This document shows, in pieces, positions 12,297 through 24,312 of a stretch of 64,000 nucleotides of DNA. Below the pieces are notes generated by a model. The model saw only the letters and a list, made by a program, of their open reading frames with translations. It searched no databases and was not told the origin of the DNA. The stretch is from Ochotona curzoniae (Eukaryota > Chordata > Mammalia > Lagomorpha > Ochotonidae). The DNA lies in NCBI RefSeq assembly GCF_017591425.1, contig NW_024467121.1:25308707-25372706 (forward strand), written 5' to 3'. Numbering within the stretch: position 1 is the stretch's first letter; every line of letters starts with the position of its first letter. Position numbers and translations under genes: made by a program.

Positions 12297-12304
12297 TTCT
12301 AGAA

Positions 12305-14461
12305 AGAATGAAACAATATCCTCATTTCCTTAGAGTCAAGTAAATGAGCAGAAGATCAAAATCCCTTACATTTCCAATTCATCATTTGGTTTTCTTCTCC
12401 AATACTGTGAGGAGTTAGTTTAATTTGAGAATCAGCATGATTCATGTGTGATTCTGGAAAGGTGTTTTTGTTCTTAAGGTACAGAGATTAAAGTCCAAAG
12501 GATAAAAGCATCTTACTCATTTTTTTAATGAGTCATTTGATCCTTTATAAAGAGTTAATTCTTCCAACTGGCAGTAAATATAGCTCTATGCTTCTGTGAG
12601 ACTTGGCTTCCACGTTACTGTCATCACTGTCACATATCACCAGTTCATCAAGAGCAGTATTTATTGTCTGGCTTCTTCTTTCAATTGTGTAATAAATGTT
12701 TGGATTTTTTTTTTTAGGGTTTTGCATAACACCTGTTCTTAAGGGTAGATAGGAAAGAGAAAAAGTTGTAGCCTTTAATTAGATTAAGAAGAAAATCCAA
12801 GAGAAAGAACACAAACCAAACACCCAATCCAAATTCTTAATGGTTCTGGTAGGAACACAGTGCTGAAGGAATTAAGTGGCTTGCAAAGTCTGAATCTTTT
12901 GTGCTTTAGCTCAGTAGGTTTTTCCACTGTTTGCTGCTCACAGTTCTATGCTTTGCAAAAATAAAGGCTATTGACTCAGAAATATACTTTACTGGCATGA
13001 AGTCATTACATTACCATTTTTCTTATCATTGCTCTTCTTACCAGCAGACATGAACAATTGAAAGCTGCTGGCAGGGTTTGTTGCAGTAATTACTAACTTC
13101 AAATGTTGCCAAGCAGACTAGCAGATTCATTCCAGGACTTTTTTTTTAAACATGTCAAAACAATTCTAGTTCTTAAAAGTGGAAATTAACAATGGTCTAT
13201 AATACAATTAAAAGGATTGGTTCAGAGCCTAGTGCTTTTTGTTGCTGTTGATAATCACTTAAAATGGATAATTAACTCTCAAATTAATCCTGGGAAAATT
13301 TAAGGAACATCTGGTGAAGTGTATTGTTTTAGGGGCTTTTGATGTCAAAGTGGCTATCAAGTGGGTTCTTGCTGGGCTAGACAGATTTGCACCACTACCT
13401 CAGCTTTTCCTCCCTTTTAAGGCTAATCAAGCAGTAGTCATTTTTATATAGAAGTTTCATGGTTCCGTTTTCAAGGGCATTCAGAACCCAGTCTGAAGCA
13501 TTTAGTTGCTGCCAGGGGTTCTAACTCTCAGCATGTAGTTTTACCCTAGTGATTGCTTCAGGCATGTAGACCAGAGTGCTGATTATAAAATATGCATAAG
13601 CAATTCGGTCACATCATTACTTTGATGTGATAGTGCTAGAATGGCAAAATGTAGATGGCAGATCTTACTTTTTATTTGTTCTGCAATTGGGACATTCTAC
13701 ACCAAAAATGGTTCAGCTTGCCCTGCCCTACTCACCACATGGACAGATTATTTTTAAATAATCTCCTTAAAATATATTCAAGTACAGCTTGAAACCTTAA
13801 TTTTGTAATTTTCACTTGGTATTTGTCATCAGTTTTGTGAAGCATATTAATTCATTTGCAAAGAATAGTTTCAAGCTGCTTTATGTCTACATATATACAC
13901 ATATTTCTTATAGTTGGAGTCAACATTTAATTCTGTTTATTTTAATTTTAACTGATTAAAAGGAAATTTATTATTTTCACATGACTAGTGAGGATGATTG
14001 ACTTTTAATCATTGATTTATAGATTAATAAAATTGAATTTTCTTTCTGGTCTTAGTCATTGAAGTGGTTGAAACACATCTACCACTAGCTTATGGTTATT
14101 TCCTATTATTGTATATGAGCTTAAAATCTGTATCCCTGAAAGTTTCTCTAACATTGTAAATAGTCATTATTTGGTAAACTACAATATATCCTTCATGACA
14201 TTATTAAATTGTCACCTCCTCAAAGAAGCTGTTCTGATAGTAGAATTAGATGTTTTCTTCTGGATTATATTGTACTTTTTCACAGAGTAAACAGTAAATA
14301 TTTCTGAAAGAAAGGCAAGGAGGAAGTGAACAAGATTAATACATCAGATTTAATCATATGCCTGGGTTTTTGCAAGGTTGATTTCTATACTTAGACAATG
14401 CTGTCATCAAGACAAAAAAGTCAGCTTAGGATCGCTAAATACAGAATGTACAATTTGAAAA
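12305..14461. other. Longest repeat-free stretch left of the exon
   Basis: About 2.1 kb without any repeat family I recognise. A short inverted repeat, ACTCATTTTTTTAATGAGT, lies near 12515-12535 and contains an AP-1-like TGAGTCA overlap. Such a repeat-free block in a neuronal gene intron is a reasonable place to look for a conserved regulatory element, but conservation cannot be judged here. Confidence 0.5.
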
Positions 14462-14745
14462 TAATTATAGCCAACCCTTATGTAGTGTTTTTCTGTATCA
14501 GGCTCTTTCCTAAGCTCTTTGGTGGGTGTATGGGGGTTTTAAGGTAGGAAGGTGTAAACTCATTCATTCCTCATAATAACCCTGTGAGGTGGATACTATT
14601 ATTTATCATTTCTATTTTTCAGACACTGAGCTTGAGGCATCACGATGCTGAATATTGTTCTCCATATCAGAAACTATAGTGACAGAGCCAGTATTTTTAC
14701 ATAGGCCAGTGCACTCTCATGTCTGTTGTTTAAATTCCTGAGCTC
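14462..14745 (-). mobile_element. MIR, nearly full length
   Basis: The + strand carries the MIR complement in order: TATGTAGTGTTTTTCTGTAT, AGGCTCTTTCCTAAGCTCTT, ACTCATTCATTCCTCATAAT, AACCCTGTGAGGTGGATACT, then TTTTCAGACACTGAGC and GACAGAGCCAGT. This is one of the better preserved MIRs in the window. Confidence 0.87.
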
Positions 14746-16319
14746 TACTACCTCTCATTGGGTATAAATGCGGAGCCCTCTATTATCAGTGTTTGGAGAT
14801 CATAAGCAATCTCATGTAGAAACTCTTTGTGAGACATCATAGGCTTCTAGCCAAAACTCGAGAACCCAGATGAGGGTCTGGCTGGTGTACCCAGTGGGAG
14901 AAATCTTTGGTGTCACCTAAGTTATTTCCATCTGTCTTTGTCTTCTCCTTGTGTGCATTGGAGGGAAGGCACTTCTTCCAACTTTAGGAACTGTGAGAAT
15001 GGTGAATTAATATCTAAAGGCACTTTCAGTTCCTAAGAAGAAATGAGTCCTTTGTAGTAGAAGAGGCTTCAAGTATTCCTGCCTAATTCTTGAGAGGTAA
15101 CATGGAGTGCAGTGTCTCCCTTAGTCTCAGGTTTCCACAATGGCTAACAACAGAAGAGGACCCAGACTGGAGCAATCTTGATTTGCATACTTATTTTCTA
15201 TGCTTACTGTGTGCATAAATTTCTTTGAATTGGGAAAAGAGAAATTGTTTTATTCTTCCAACAGCTGGCAGGGGAATTTTTCCAAAGAAGAAATTCACTT
15301 GGTTGGGAAAATTTTTTGTTGTTGTTGAGCATGCCTCTCTCCCCTTCTTTATGTAACTGAGGTTTTTCAGCCTTTACCCAGCTATTGTTGCAAAGCACAT
15401 TTGAGCAGGAGTGATCTGGTTTGTGTGCAGCCATCAGTAGCTCTCTGTAATATCCTGTTGCTTCTTCTTGAGGTCTCCTGAGTGGTACCGGGTGTGTCAT
15501 GGCAGTTCTGTATGGTCAGCTCAGCTTCCTCTGAACCCTTTAGGCACAGATGCACTCTTTCCTATCCGTTGGCATCTTCTGCCACAATCCAGCTAGCTCC
15601 ATTCCGGATCTTCACCTTATAAGACAGTGAGGGTGATTGCAGCACATTGCTTTTGGTTCCCACTTGATATTACGTGTTAATGGAACAGACTTTTTCTATT
15701 TTTCTAAAGATTATGATTCCTAATCTTATACTAGTCTTCCAAAAGAATAAGATAAAATTCAAAGAGGACACCAAGGGTGTCATCAATCCATTCTTTTCTC
15801 TTTTGATTAATCCTTTCAAAAAGCTTGGTGGAAGAAGGCATCTTTGCTCCACTTCTAGCTGCTTGAGAGCTGTATTCTCTAAGTACACTTTGGTTTAATA
15901 TCACTTCTAGATTAACTTTTGACCAGGAAAATGAGTGATGCATTTAAGCAGTAACTGTTAGAAAAATTACTAAGCTTGCTTGTATCAGCTCCACTTTTCT
16001 TTGATTGTTTGTGGTCCAGCTCTTCCCAAGGATCCTATGTTCTCCTGCTTTATCAAGGGCCAGCTGTGTCTTAGGATATGAGTGAGGGATGATCCCAATG
16101 TTGCCTTGACAGACATTGACACCATTATGAGGTTAAGGAATATCAAGTCTTTTTTGATATTAAACTTAAAGCCATATTCTCTTACTTGACACTTGCCAAG
16201 ATGCTGATCATGCTTAGAGAAGAGGGAAGAGTAGCTTTCTTCTGCTTAGGTCACTTGTCGCTGATTGGAGGCAGTTATTTCATGAACAGAAGGAGAAGTT
16301 GGATTTTAGAGGTATTGTT
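14746..16319. other. Intronic stretch; possible decayed coding relic on the minus strand
   Basis: No repeat is recognised. On the minus strand, 15731-15943 holds a 70-residue frame with a protein-like stretch including AARSGAKMPSSTKLFERINQ. Flanking minus-strand text to about 16270 also reads in short blocks between stops. It might be a very old processed pseudogene, but I could not name a parent gene and see no poly(A) tail or target duplication. Confidence 0.35.
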
Positions 16320-17040
16320 GAGGTAGTATTGAAAACAAATCTACGATATGATCCAAGTATCCACCTGCTGGGGATATCTCCAAAGGAAGTGAAACCTGTG
16401 TATGAAAAGGTGAGCTGCAACCTCTTATTTATTGCAGCACAATAGTGAAGACATGGAAGCAATCCAGATGCACATCTGAAGAGGAATGGATAAAGAAGCT
16501 GTAGTACATCTATTCTATGGAATACTACACAGCAATAAAAATAATCAAATCCTTCCATGTGCAACAAAATGGTCCCACCTGGAGGCCATTATGCTCAGTA
16601 AAATAAGCCAATCCCAGAAGGACATATAGTATATGTTATTGCTCATATAAAACAACCTTCATGCAAATTGCAAAGCTAATAGATCCATGAGTAAATATGT
16701 ATATGTGTGTGTGTGTGTGTGTGTATTCATCGATGAATTCTATAATGGAGACTAGCATACTGGCAAGTGAAGATGCCTTACAATAGACATCTCTACTTCT
16801 GAATAAAAGAAGGATGCCCGGTGCAACAGTTAAATATACCTTGACAATAGGATACTAGACTTTCTACCATTGTTTATACTGATGCCATGATACTCTTAAA
16901 TACCAGAATGTTAGACTTGTATTACTAAAGGACTATACCTCTATGATAATGTGGGAGGAAGAAGGGGGGAGAGAGGAAAGGGAAGAGGACAGAGGGACCA
17001 CTGTACATACTGCATTATGGAAAACAGTAAGAATACTAAA
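16320..17040 (+). mobile_element. L1 3' terminal fragment
   Basis: The text follows the well-known 3' region of mammalian L1: CCTGCTGGGGATATCTCCAA, TTTATTGCAGCACAATAGTG, AATGGATAAAGAAGCTGTAG, CTATGGAATACTACACAGCA and TAAAATAAGCCAATCCCAGA. A (TG)n run, a G-rich tract near 16951-16985 and an A-rich end follow. It is 5'-truncated, with no usable reading frame. Confidence 0.9.
16704..16724. repeat. (TG)n microsatellite inside the L1 tail
   Basis: A short uninterrupted TG run lies in the L1 3' UTR. The larger GT array at 58512-58569 sits in a similar position of another L1 3' end. Confidence 0.9.
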
Positions 17041-19263
17041 ATCAAAACAGAATTTGGAATTGGGTTGGATAATGGAGGACTCATGAGGAAGAGGGAGCTG
17101 TTGATCCCCTGTATTTAAGGCCCATAAACTGAAGGGGCTGTGGAGACAAAGGACCAAGAATTTGCAGCAGATAACTTACAAGAGCCCTAATGGATCTTCC
17201 AGTTTTTACAGTCCTTCAGGGATCATTGACACTTATGAGATTAATGATGCTGAGTTACAGATGCTTCTGTGAATGGGGAATGCCAGGATGTTTTTTTTTT
17301 TCATTTATTTGATGATTGTTTATTGAGTATCTAATGCTTGCTACAAGTGAGGCCTTTGAATGGCTCAGAGTAGTGAGAATGCTAAAGAATGCTGCAAGTA
17401 CTGATGGAAGGTCATATGCTCTTTTTATTTATTTTGCTGTTTCTTCTTTCAACTCCCCAGCAGGATGAATGAAATGCCATGAGGTTGAATAACTTTAGAG
17501 TGAAACCATAGAACAATTGCACTGAAAGAGGCAACTTCATCTGCATAAGAAAGGATTTGCCAAAGTGATTCGTAAAAAGTAATGAGGCAGCCCTGGAACA
17601 GAACTTAATAATTACCTTTAGAAAAAGAATTAACAATTAAAGAGGAGGGAAATCAGTATGTAATATTTTTTTCTGCATATCTCAAAGTTGCAAGTTGATT
17701 AGGACCAGAGATTTCAGATTGCGTGGACTCCTGTAAGTGTCCAAACACTGCTCCTTCCCTGAAAACCTTATAGTGGAAAGCCAAGCTATTGCTCTTCGCA
17801 TCTTATGTGTGACTGTACCAATTACAGATTTCCAAATGACACTTATATTGTTGCTGCTTCTTTCTGTTTCTCATTACCCTAACCTAGATACATATATAGT
17901 TCTGGGTCCCTGCAACTGTGTGGTACTGGAGCTAAGCTCATGAAATTCTCCTATGAAACAAGTTTCTGTAACTGCAGTGTCTTGGAAGCATTGCAAACCA
18001 TAGTTCCATTTCAGGGATCTTTGGTGCAAATTAGAGAACTAAAGAGGTCTTATAATGGAGACATCTGTTCAAAGCTTTTCTTTTTTTTTCACGTAATATT
18101 CAACAAAACATTTGGCCACTGAATCCCTTTTCCTGTTATCATCTATTAGCTGTCTGAATCTGTTCTCTAGATACCCTTCAGGGTGAAGGGAAACACAGAT
18201 GGACTGGGAAAGACTGCATCATGCAGTAAAGGATGCTGCCTGTTTTGAGATTAACATGCAGAGAGAAGTATCCATGGAGAATGAACACATTAGGCCTGGA
18301 ATCAAGGCTTTCTGTTGAGATTTAAGCAAATATACATGTAGTGTCTGTGCCCTTGGTCTTTCTGCAAAGTCAACCTGTAATATGAAACCACCTTAGTTAA
18401 TCAAATTGTATTCTCCTGTTTTCCAAATCCTGCTTCTTTCTTTAAATTCTGGGCACCAGACTCTGCAGCCTGTTGCCATAGTATCAGGAATAGCCCATAT
18501 CTTGATCAGTCAGCTATCACTATTTTGCTCTGTTTAAACATCCTGGCTTTTCACTGCCCAAAGCCAGTTCCAATTATGTACAGGAAGCACAAGGAACTTC
18601 AGGAGATGTGTGGCTAGCTCACTCAGTGAGGCAACAAGATGTGTGGCATGGTCTCATATATATTCTGGGTAATTAAGAGTATATATCCTCTATATTCTTG
18701 CTTATTATGGCTTCCATCCCAAAGAAGCCACACTTTAAAAAAAGAAAGATAAACTAACAATACAGTATAAGGTGCTAGGTATTACTCTGAGAGATACATG
18801 TAGAGAGAATGATGTGTGAAGAAGGGTCCTCACTCCTTTGGTGCTTGAGTTCAGGATATGCTGATTTTTCCCACGCAGATAGGCAGGCCATACCAAGGCA
18901 GGAATTATGCGAATGATTCACTGTGCCACATGACTGAAAACTGCAGTGTGAGAAGGAAAGGGGGATGCAGATTGTATTGGTCACAGATTGTCTTGGATTG
19001 GGATGCAGATTCTATATGCCACACAAACAAAAGAGAACCACCAAAATATTTTGAAAGAGAGAGCAAATTAACTAGATTTATTTGCAACACATCACTCTGA
19101 TCAAAGCATAGGAGAAGTTATTGAAAAAAAATAAAGATGAAGCGTGAAGTAGAAAGGTTATTTCGAAATAACTCCCTTTTGAGTTACAAGCTTGAGCCTG
19201 TCTTTTTTTTTTTTTTTCAATAAATGCCATTGTGATCTAAGAGAACAGCTGGAGATAAATGCT
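17041..19263. other. Intronic stretch without recognised elements
   Basis: About 2.2 kb of AT-rich DNA. It holds a T-run at 17291-17301 and short frames of 60-80 residues on both strands that look random. A T15 run at 19203-19217 precedes the CSINE fragment to its right. Confidence 0.5.
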
Positions 19264-19385
19264 GCTTCCCAGGATGTATTAGCAGGAACTTGAGTTGGAA
19301 GTGAAGGCTCCAGGTCTCAGAACTCCAGTACGGGATATTGGTTTCCCAAGCGGAGGTTAAATATCTGTGCCATAGCAATCATTCA
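19264..19385 (-). mobile_element. CSINE head fragment
   Basis: Only the 5' (tRNA-like) half is recognisable on the complement: GCTTCCCAGGATGTATTAGC, TTGGAAGTGAAGGCTCCAGG, then GGTTAAATATCTGTGCCATA. The tail half is missing or too diverged. Confidence 0.6.
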
Positions 19386-19660
19386 ATTTTTATTTTTTCA
19401 TGAACAATATGAGCTTTGGAGGTAAATATACATTATGTGTTGCTGGTGTTAGAGCTTGGACTTTTAAAAAATGTTGGAAACTTGTAATGGTTGGACTCAG
19501 ACTGACAGCTTCCCAGTAGTGATATTGTGATATCAATGAGTGTCATTTTTGTGTTACATAATGAAATGTGCCAGCATTTTGAAAATTTACACAGCTGAAT
19601 GAATTATTATCTTCCAAACAATCAACATCCTGCTGTTCTGAGTTAAAAAAGATCTATACA

Positions 19661-19980
19661 TAGGTCCTGGCATTATGACTGAGTTGGTAAATCCTTACTT
19701 TTCAAGAACCAGGGTCCCGTATGGTTCTTGTCCTAGCTGCCTTACTTCCCATTCAACTCCCAGCTTGTAGAGAAAGTGGTTGAGGATGGCCCAAAGTCTT
19801 AGGACCCTGCACCTACATGCATGATCTGGATGAATATCCTGGCTTCTAACTTCGGATCAGCTGGGCTCTGACTATTGAGCCCACTTGGGAAATGAACCAG
19901 TAGATGGAGGCTCTTTGTCTCTGCTTCTCTCCATAAATCTGATCTGCCTCTCTAATACAAATAAATACTCTTTAAAAATA
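19661..19980 (+). mobile_element. CSINE, near full length
   Basis: The landmarks are all present: TCCTGGCATTATGACTGAGT, TTGAGGATGGCCCAAAGTCT, TGGCTTCTAACTTCGGATCA, AGCCCACTTGGGAAATGAAC and the tail AATACAAATAAATACTC. It is moderately diverged. Confidence 0.93.
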
Positions 19981-21764
19981 GACCCATGCATAATGCAACG
20001 TAGATTGGTGTATTTTGGTGTAGTCAAATATGGGAAGTTCATTGATAAACGCTTCAGATTTTATAACTCAGGTAACCATTTAGAAACTACTGTGCGCATG
20101 GTTTAGCATAGTAGTGAAGATGGGTATCCTTCAATTGTCTGAAAAGGCTATTGAATACCTCTTCCTTTTCAAAGCATTTTCTGTATCAGTCTAGGTTTTC
20201 CTTTTCTGTTTTAATAGCAAAACAATACTTTGTGCCAGTTAAATGTAGATAGATAAGTCAACTGTTTTGTAAACCAAACATTGAGGAGACTTGAAAAAAT
20301 GTAGAATATTATTCCTTCGCTAAATATTTTTGGTGATATAGTTACTGTGATAATTATATATGCCATTTGAATGCTTAAGGCATTCCATTTTAATTTCAAA
20401 ATTGATAAATATTAATCACTATAAAACATTTGATTACAAATGTATCTAAATTTCTACAGATTTATATAAAAATGTATCTAATGTTATGGGGTAAAAACTG
20501 AGAATTTTTTCTTGAAGACAAAACAGTAAAATTTAAGTGAAATGAAATTAAATCCCAGAGGAGGACAGAGGTATTTTCTGTTTAATTGTTCAGTTGTGTA
20601 TATTTTAAGAATGGAAAGTATATGCATATGTTTTTTTTCCTCATGTAATATACACACTTTGAGTAGTTTTTACAAACTGCTGGCTGAATAGTATTCTAAT
20701 GCTGGATTGTGGAAGCATTTCAGAAGGTTATAACTAGTACTTTAAAAAATGTAATAGAATAACATGGAATGAAATAAATTTTCCTACTAGTAGAATGAGG
20801 GCATATTAATTGGTAGTTTACTTTGATAAAGTCTAGTTATTTAGGAGTATACTAGGTCCCAGTAAAAATATTTATCTTATTATAGGCTGATGTGAAAAGT
20901 TTGAAAACTGTTGCACAGGTGGGCTGTGTTGTCTCTGGGTCACTTCTACTCTCAGGGTGTCTTGATTCTGTAGCACTTACAAGGATCCAAATGCCATTCC
21001 TTGATTCCTTATGCCAAGGTTGTTTTGTCTTTGATGGTTTCCCCATATTGATCTCACATTAATGTGATTTGAACTATAGTGTAACTTTTTATTTTCTGGT
21101 GGTTGTTTCCTCCTCTTTACCACTGTTCCCCATCCCGTCTAGCCTGTACATAGCAGTCCATCACTTTGTCCTACAAATATCCCTCCACAAAGTATATATT
21201 CTGTTCGGATTAATCAGAAAATGTTTCGTTGTGCATGTTGCTTAGTTCCTTTTATTCAATTGATCTAATTTCCCTTGAGTTCAAAGCGTGACTTCAAAGC
21301 ATTCTTCATTCCTCCTTTTTCTTGGCACTCACCACAGACCCATATAGAGACATTCAGCGTTGATGTATGGCAGATTCACAATTAATACTGGTTACTTGAG
21401 CAAAGCATTCAGAGCCATGACACGTTTATTTCAACAACTGCTATAAACAATGAGTCATTAGGTTCTGTATACTTTCAAACATTTGGAAATGCAAGCAGCA
21501 ATTCTCAGGCAACATAATCTAATAAGCAGAACATGAAGTGAGATCATTTCAAAGTTTTGGTTGGAATTCAAGAGATGTTATGATAGCATGCAATCAAATG
21601 AAACATTTTTGATGTAGTACTCATAAAAAATCTTTCCCCCAAATTTCCCCTGAGTGGAGATTGTGTTCAGGGACTTTAATGTTTTATTTGAGGACAAGTT
21701 GAACTTTCTTATTATATTTTCTTTTTAAATTTCCTCTTTTGCATGCTCTTGAAGTGAACAACCA
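19981..21764. other. Intronic stretch without recognised elements
   Basis: Very AT-rich to about 20900. A pyrimidine-rich segment at 21090-21160 (CCTCCTCTTTACCACTG) is loosely like an inverted L1 G-rich tract, but there is no further match. No coding evidence. Confidence 0.45.
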
Positions 21765-21925
21765 CATTCTGCTTCATGAGTGGGTTCCCTGCTTATCAGC
21801 TACACAACCTTGAACCCATCACTTTAATTTTCTGAATCTGCTTTCTATTATATCTAAATAAAAATGCTGAGAGTCATTGTCTCAATCACATGGTTACTAG
21901 CAAACTGAATAAGGTATACAAATGT
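21765..21925 (+). mobile_element. MIR fragment
   Basis: The core CTACACAACCTTGAACCCAT, followed by CACTTTAATTTTCTGAATCT and ATATCTAAATAAAAATGCTG, matches the MIR order of splice-like GTGACCTTGGGCAAG, CTCAGTTTCCTC and TGTAAAATGGGG blocks. The tRNA-like head is lost. Confidence 0.7.
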
Positions 21926-22320
21926 ACATCAAATTTTTTATTTTGTAGTATGTGTAATATCTCCCTTTTTCACTTGAGTTGGGGTCTCCTGGTAATAAAG
22001 AAGCAGCAACGCACTAAATAAAGATGAATCTGTATTTTCAGTACCAGGAGATGCCAGTAGGCCAGCAGAAAAAGCCTACTACATAAGACCATTTTATGCA
22101 ATGGAATTCACATTATGTGAAAAAAAAATGGTGTACACTTTCCAAAATAATAATTTATTTTGTAGAAGAAGCTTGAATTTTTTGAAAGATAAGCTGACAT
22201 AATAAAATAATGATTTTTCCTTCTGGATAATGACCACAGGGGACGCAATGTGTTCTCTCTAGTTTTACGTCTATTTAAATTTTGATTAAAGTTGAAAATT
22301 TGCACACACAATGCAAATTT

Positions 22321-22640
22321 TTTTTTAAGATTTATTTTATTGCCAAGTCAGATATACAGAGATGAGGAGAGGTAGAGAGGAAAATCTTCCGTCCGATGAT
22401 TCACTCCCCAAGTGACTGCAGCGTCCGGTGCTGTGCCTATCCAAAGCCAGGAGCGCCTCTGAAGTCTCCCACGTGGGTACAGATTCCCAACTGGGCCGTC
22501 CTGGACTGCTTTCCCAGGCCACAATCAGGGAGCTGGATGGGAAGCGCAGCTACTGGGATTAGAATCAATGCCCATATGGGATCCTGGCGCATTCAAGGCG
22601 AGGACTTCAGCCACTAGGCCACCACGCTGGAGGTACAAAG
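22321..22640 (-). mobile_element. Young full-length CSINE with target duplication
   Basis: The element runs from a T-rich tail (AAGATTTATTTTATTGCC) through TCCCACGTGGGTACAGATTC and TGCCCATATGGGATCCTGGC to the head GCCACTAGGCCACCACGC. A 9-bp direct repeat, TGCAAATTT, flanks it at 22312-22320 and 22641-22649. Retained CpG sites suggest a recent insertion. The head contains the complement of a pol III A-box. Confidence 0.96.
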
Positions 22641-22649
22641 TGCAAATTT

Positions 22650-23074
22650 AAAAGTAGCCTATGCATAGACCACAGAAGATTGGTTTCCTGTGGCTCTACT
22701 TTCTAGTTCACAAATTTTCTACCTGGGATCTATTTATTGTTTGTCATTTCAGTGAATAGCTAATGTCAACTGAATAGGTACTGGATATTCAGTATAAAAC
22801 ACATTAAAGAATGTCTGTACTCTTCAAAGGAAACTTATCCAATACACATGGCTAAGGTTAGCCCAAAGAAGAAGGAAAACCAGAACTAAGAAACTTTCAT
22901 CCTGTTATCCATTACTGCAAAGTCACTTAGGGGGAGGCAATCATTTTTCTCCCATTGAGAGTTTTTAGTTTTAGGTCCAAACAGAGTTAGGCAAGTAGAT
23001 TTGAACAAGTGAACTTAATAGAAGTATAAATATTTCCTGGAGGAAGTCATATGGGTTTATGCCAATGACTGTTT
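22650..23074. other. Intronic stretch without recognised elements
   Basis: About 420 bp of AT-rich DNA between two minus-strand CSINEs. Nothing recognisable. Confidence 0.5.
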
Positions 23075-23312
23075 TATTATTTTCAAAAAATGTATTTAGA
23101 AGATAGAGTTGCAGAAAGACCCAGTGAGGTCATTCTTTCATCTCTGATTCACTCCCCATTTGACTCCCACTGCTGGGGCTATACATGGGAGCTTGGAGCT
23201 TCTGTGTCTCCCACATGGGTCCAAGAACCAGTAGTTCAGTCTTGGGAACAGTGTGTTTTCAGAACCTGCACACTTTTAGTGAGAAGGGGAATCCACACTG
23301 TTAGACACAGAA
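23075..23312 (-). mobile_element. CSINE, partial older copy
   Basis: The + strand shows the tail-proximal GAAGATAGAGTTGCAGAAAG, ATTCACTCCCCATTTGACTC, GTGTCTCCCACATGGGTCCA, and a worn head. It is shortened by about 70 bp compared with complete copies. Confidence 0.7.
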
Positions 23313-24312
23313 ATGTGAAATTACTTTCTTGAAAATATTCCGCCAATGACAAATTTCAGATTTCCACGTGGCTCTACTGGGCAATAAGGGCCACGTTATG
23401 TTGATTGGGTATTTTCAAAATTGTGTGGATCAGATTAGGAGGGAAAGATGCCTTGTAGAAGTCTCTGTGGATTCAGTGCTTGTCAAAGGGGAAAGTCATT
23501 TCAAATGATTTGACATCACTGCCATGACCTGTTTGTGCATGTGTTCTAGCTATAAGACAATAGGCACAGCTATTTAGCAGTATAAGTAAGACACATTCCT
23601 TTTTTAAAAAAATCATCTTGAGAGTACCTGTCAACAGGAAAGTAGCCAAATGTTCTGTTTTCCTGGCGCTTCAAGAAAAGCAAAATTATGGAGCATATAG
23701 AAGAACCACTTATTGGACAAGAAGTGCTTGAACACTCTCTGTGTTAAATTTGGATATCCTTCACTTCGGGATTTTTTTTTTTTTTTTTGTAAATTAACAC
23801 ACTGCCTGTCCTAATGTTTTTCCTGAGAACAAAATAGAATACAAAAGATTTGCATCTAAGTCCTGTGTGTAGGGTTTTCTTTCATAGCTGAATCAGGAAG
23901 ACGATGATTTGCCAAATCTATCACCAGCCTTCCAGATATGAAGGGTGAAGCAGGAAAGTCACAATAAATATTCTCTTCTTTAAAGCTGAGTTCATTGAGC
24001 TGCAAAGATAAGTGTGGCTGTTCAGAGACTAAAATCTATTTTAAGTGTATGTTACTTCGGATGCCAGCACTACCCAGGGCGCAATTAAAGTGAAATTTCT
24101 TTTCCTTTAGCCTTTCTATCATTTACTCATCAATCCTCAAAAGAGGTCTAGGATTTGAAAATATTAAAAAATCAGTCCAAAGGAGAAAAAAACCAACAAG
24201 ATATGAATGTCATGCAGAGAAAAGGTCAGACTCATCAGCAGCAGAAATCAATCAATATAAAACACCAAAAAGCATGAAAAAACAAGGGAAATAATCAATT
24301 GCTCTACACATG
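23313..24312. other. Intronic stretch without recognised elements
   Basis: A T-run of about 18 bases near 23772-23789 and A-rich text near 24170-24290 stand out. No gene or repeat family is assigned. Confidence 0.5.

Noticed and set aside
12511..12540. ACTCATTTTTTTAATGAGT as a regulatory hairpin
   Set aside because: The arms are only about 6 bp with a T-run loop. This is common by chance in AT-rich DNA.
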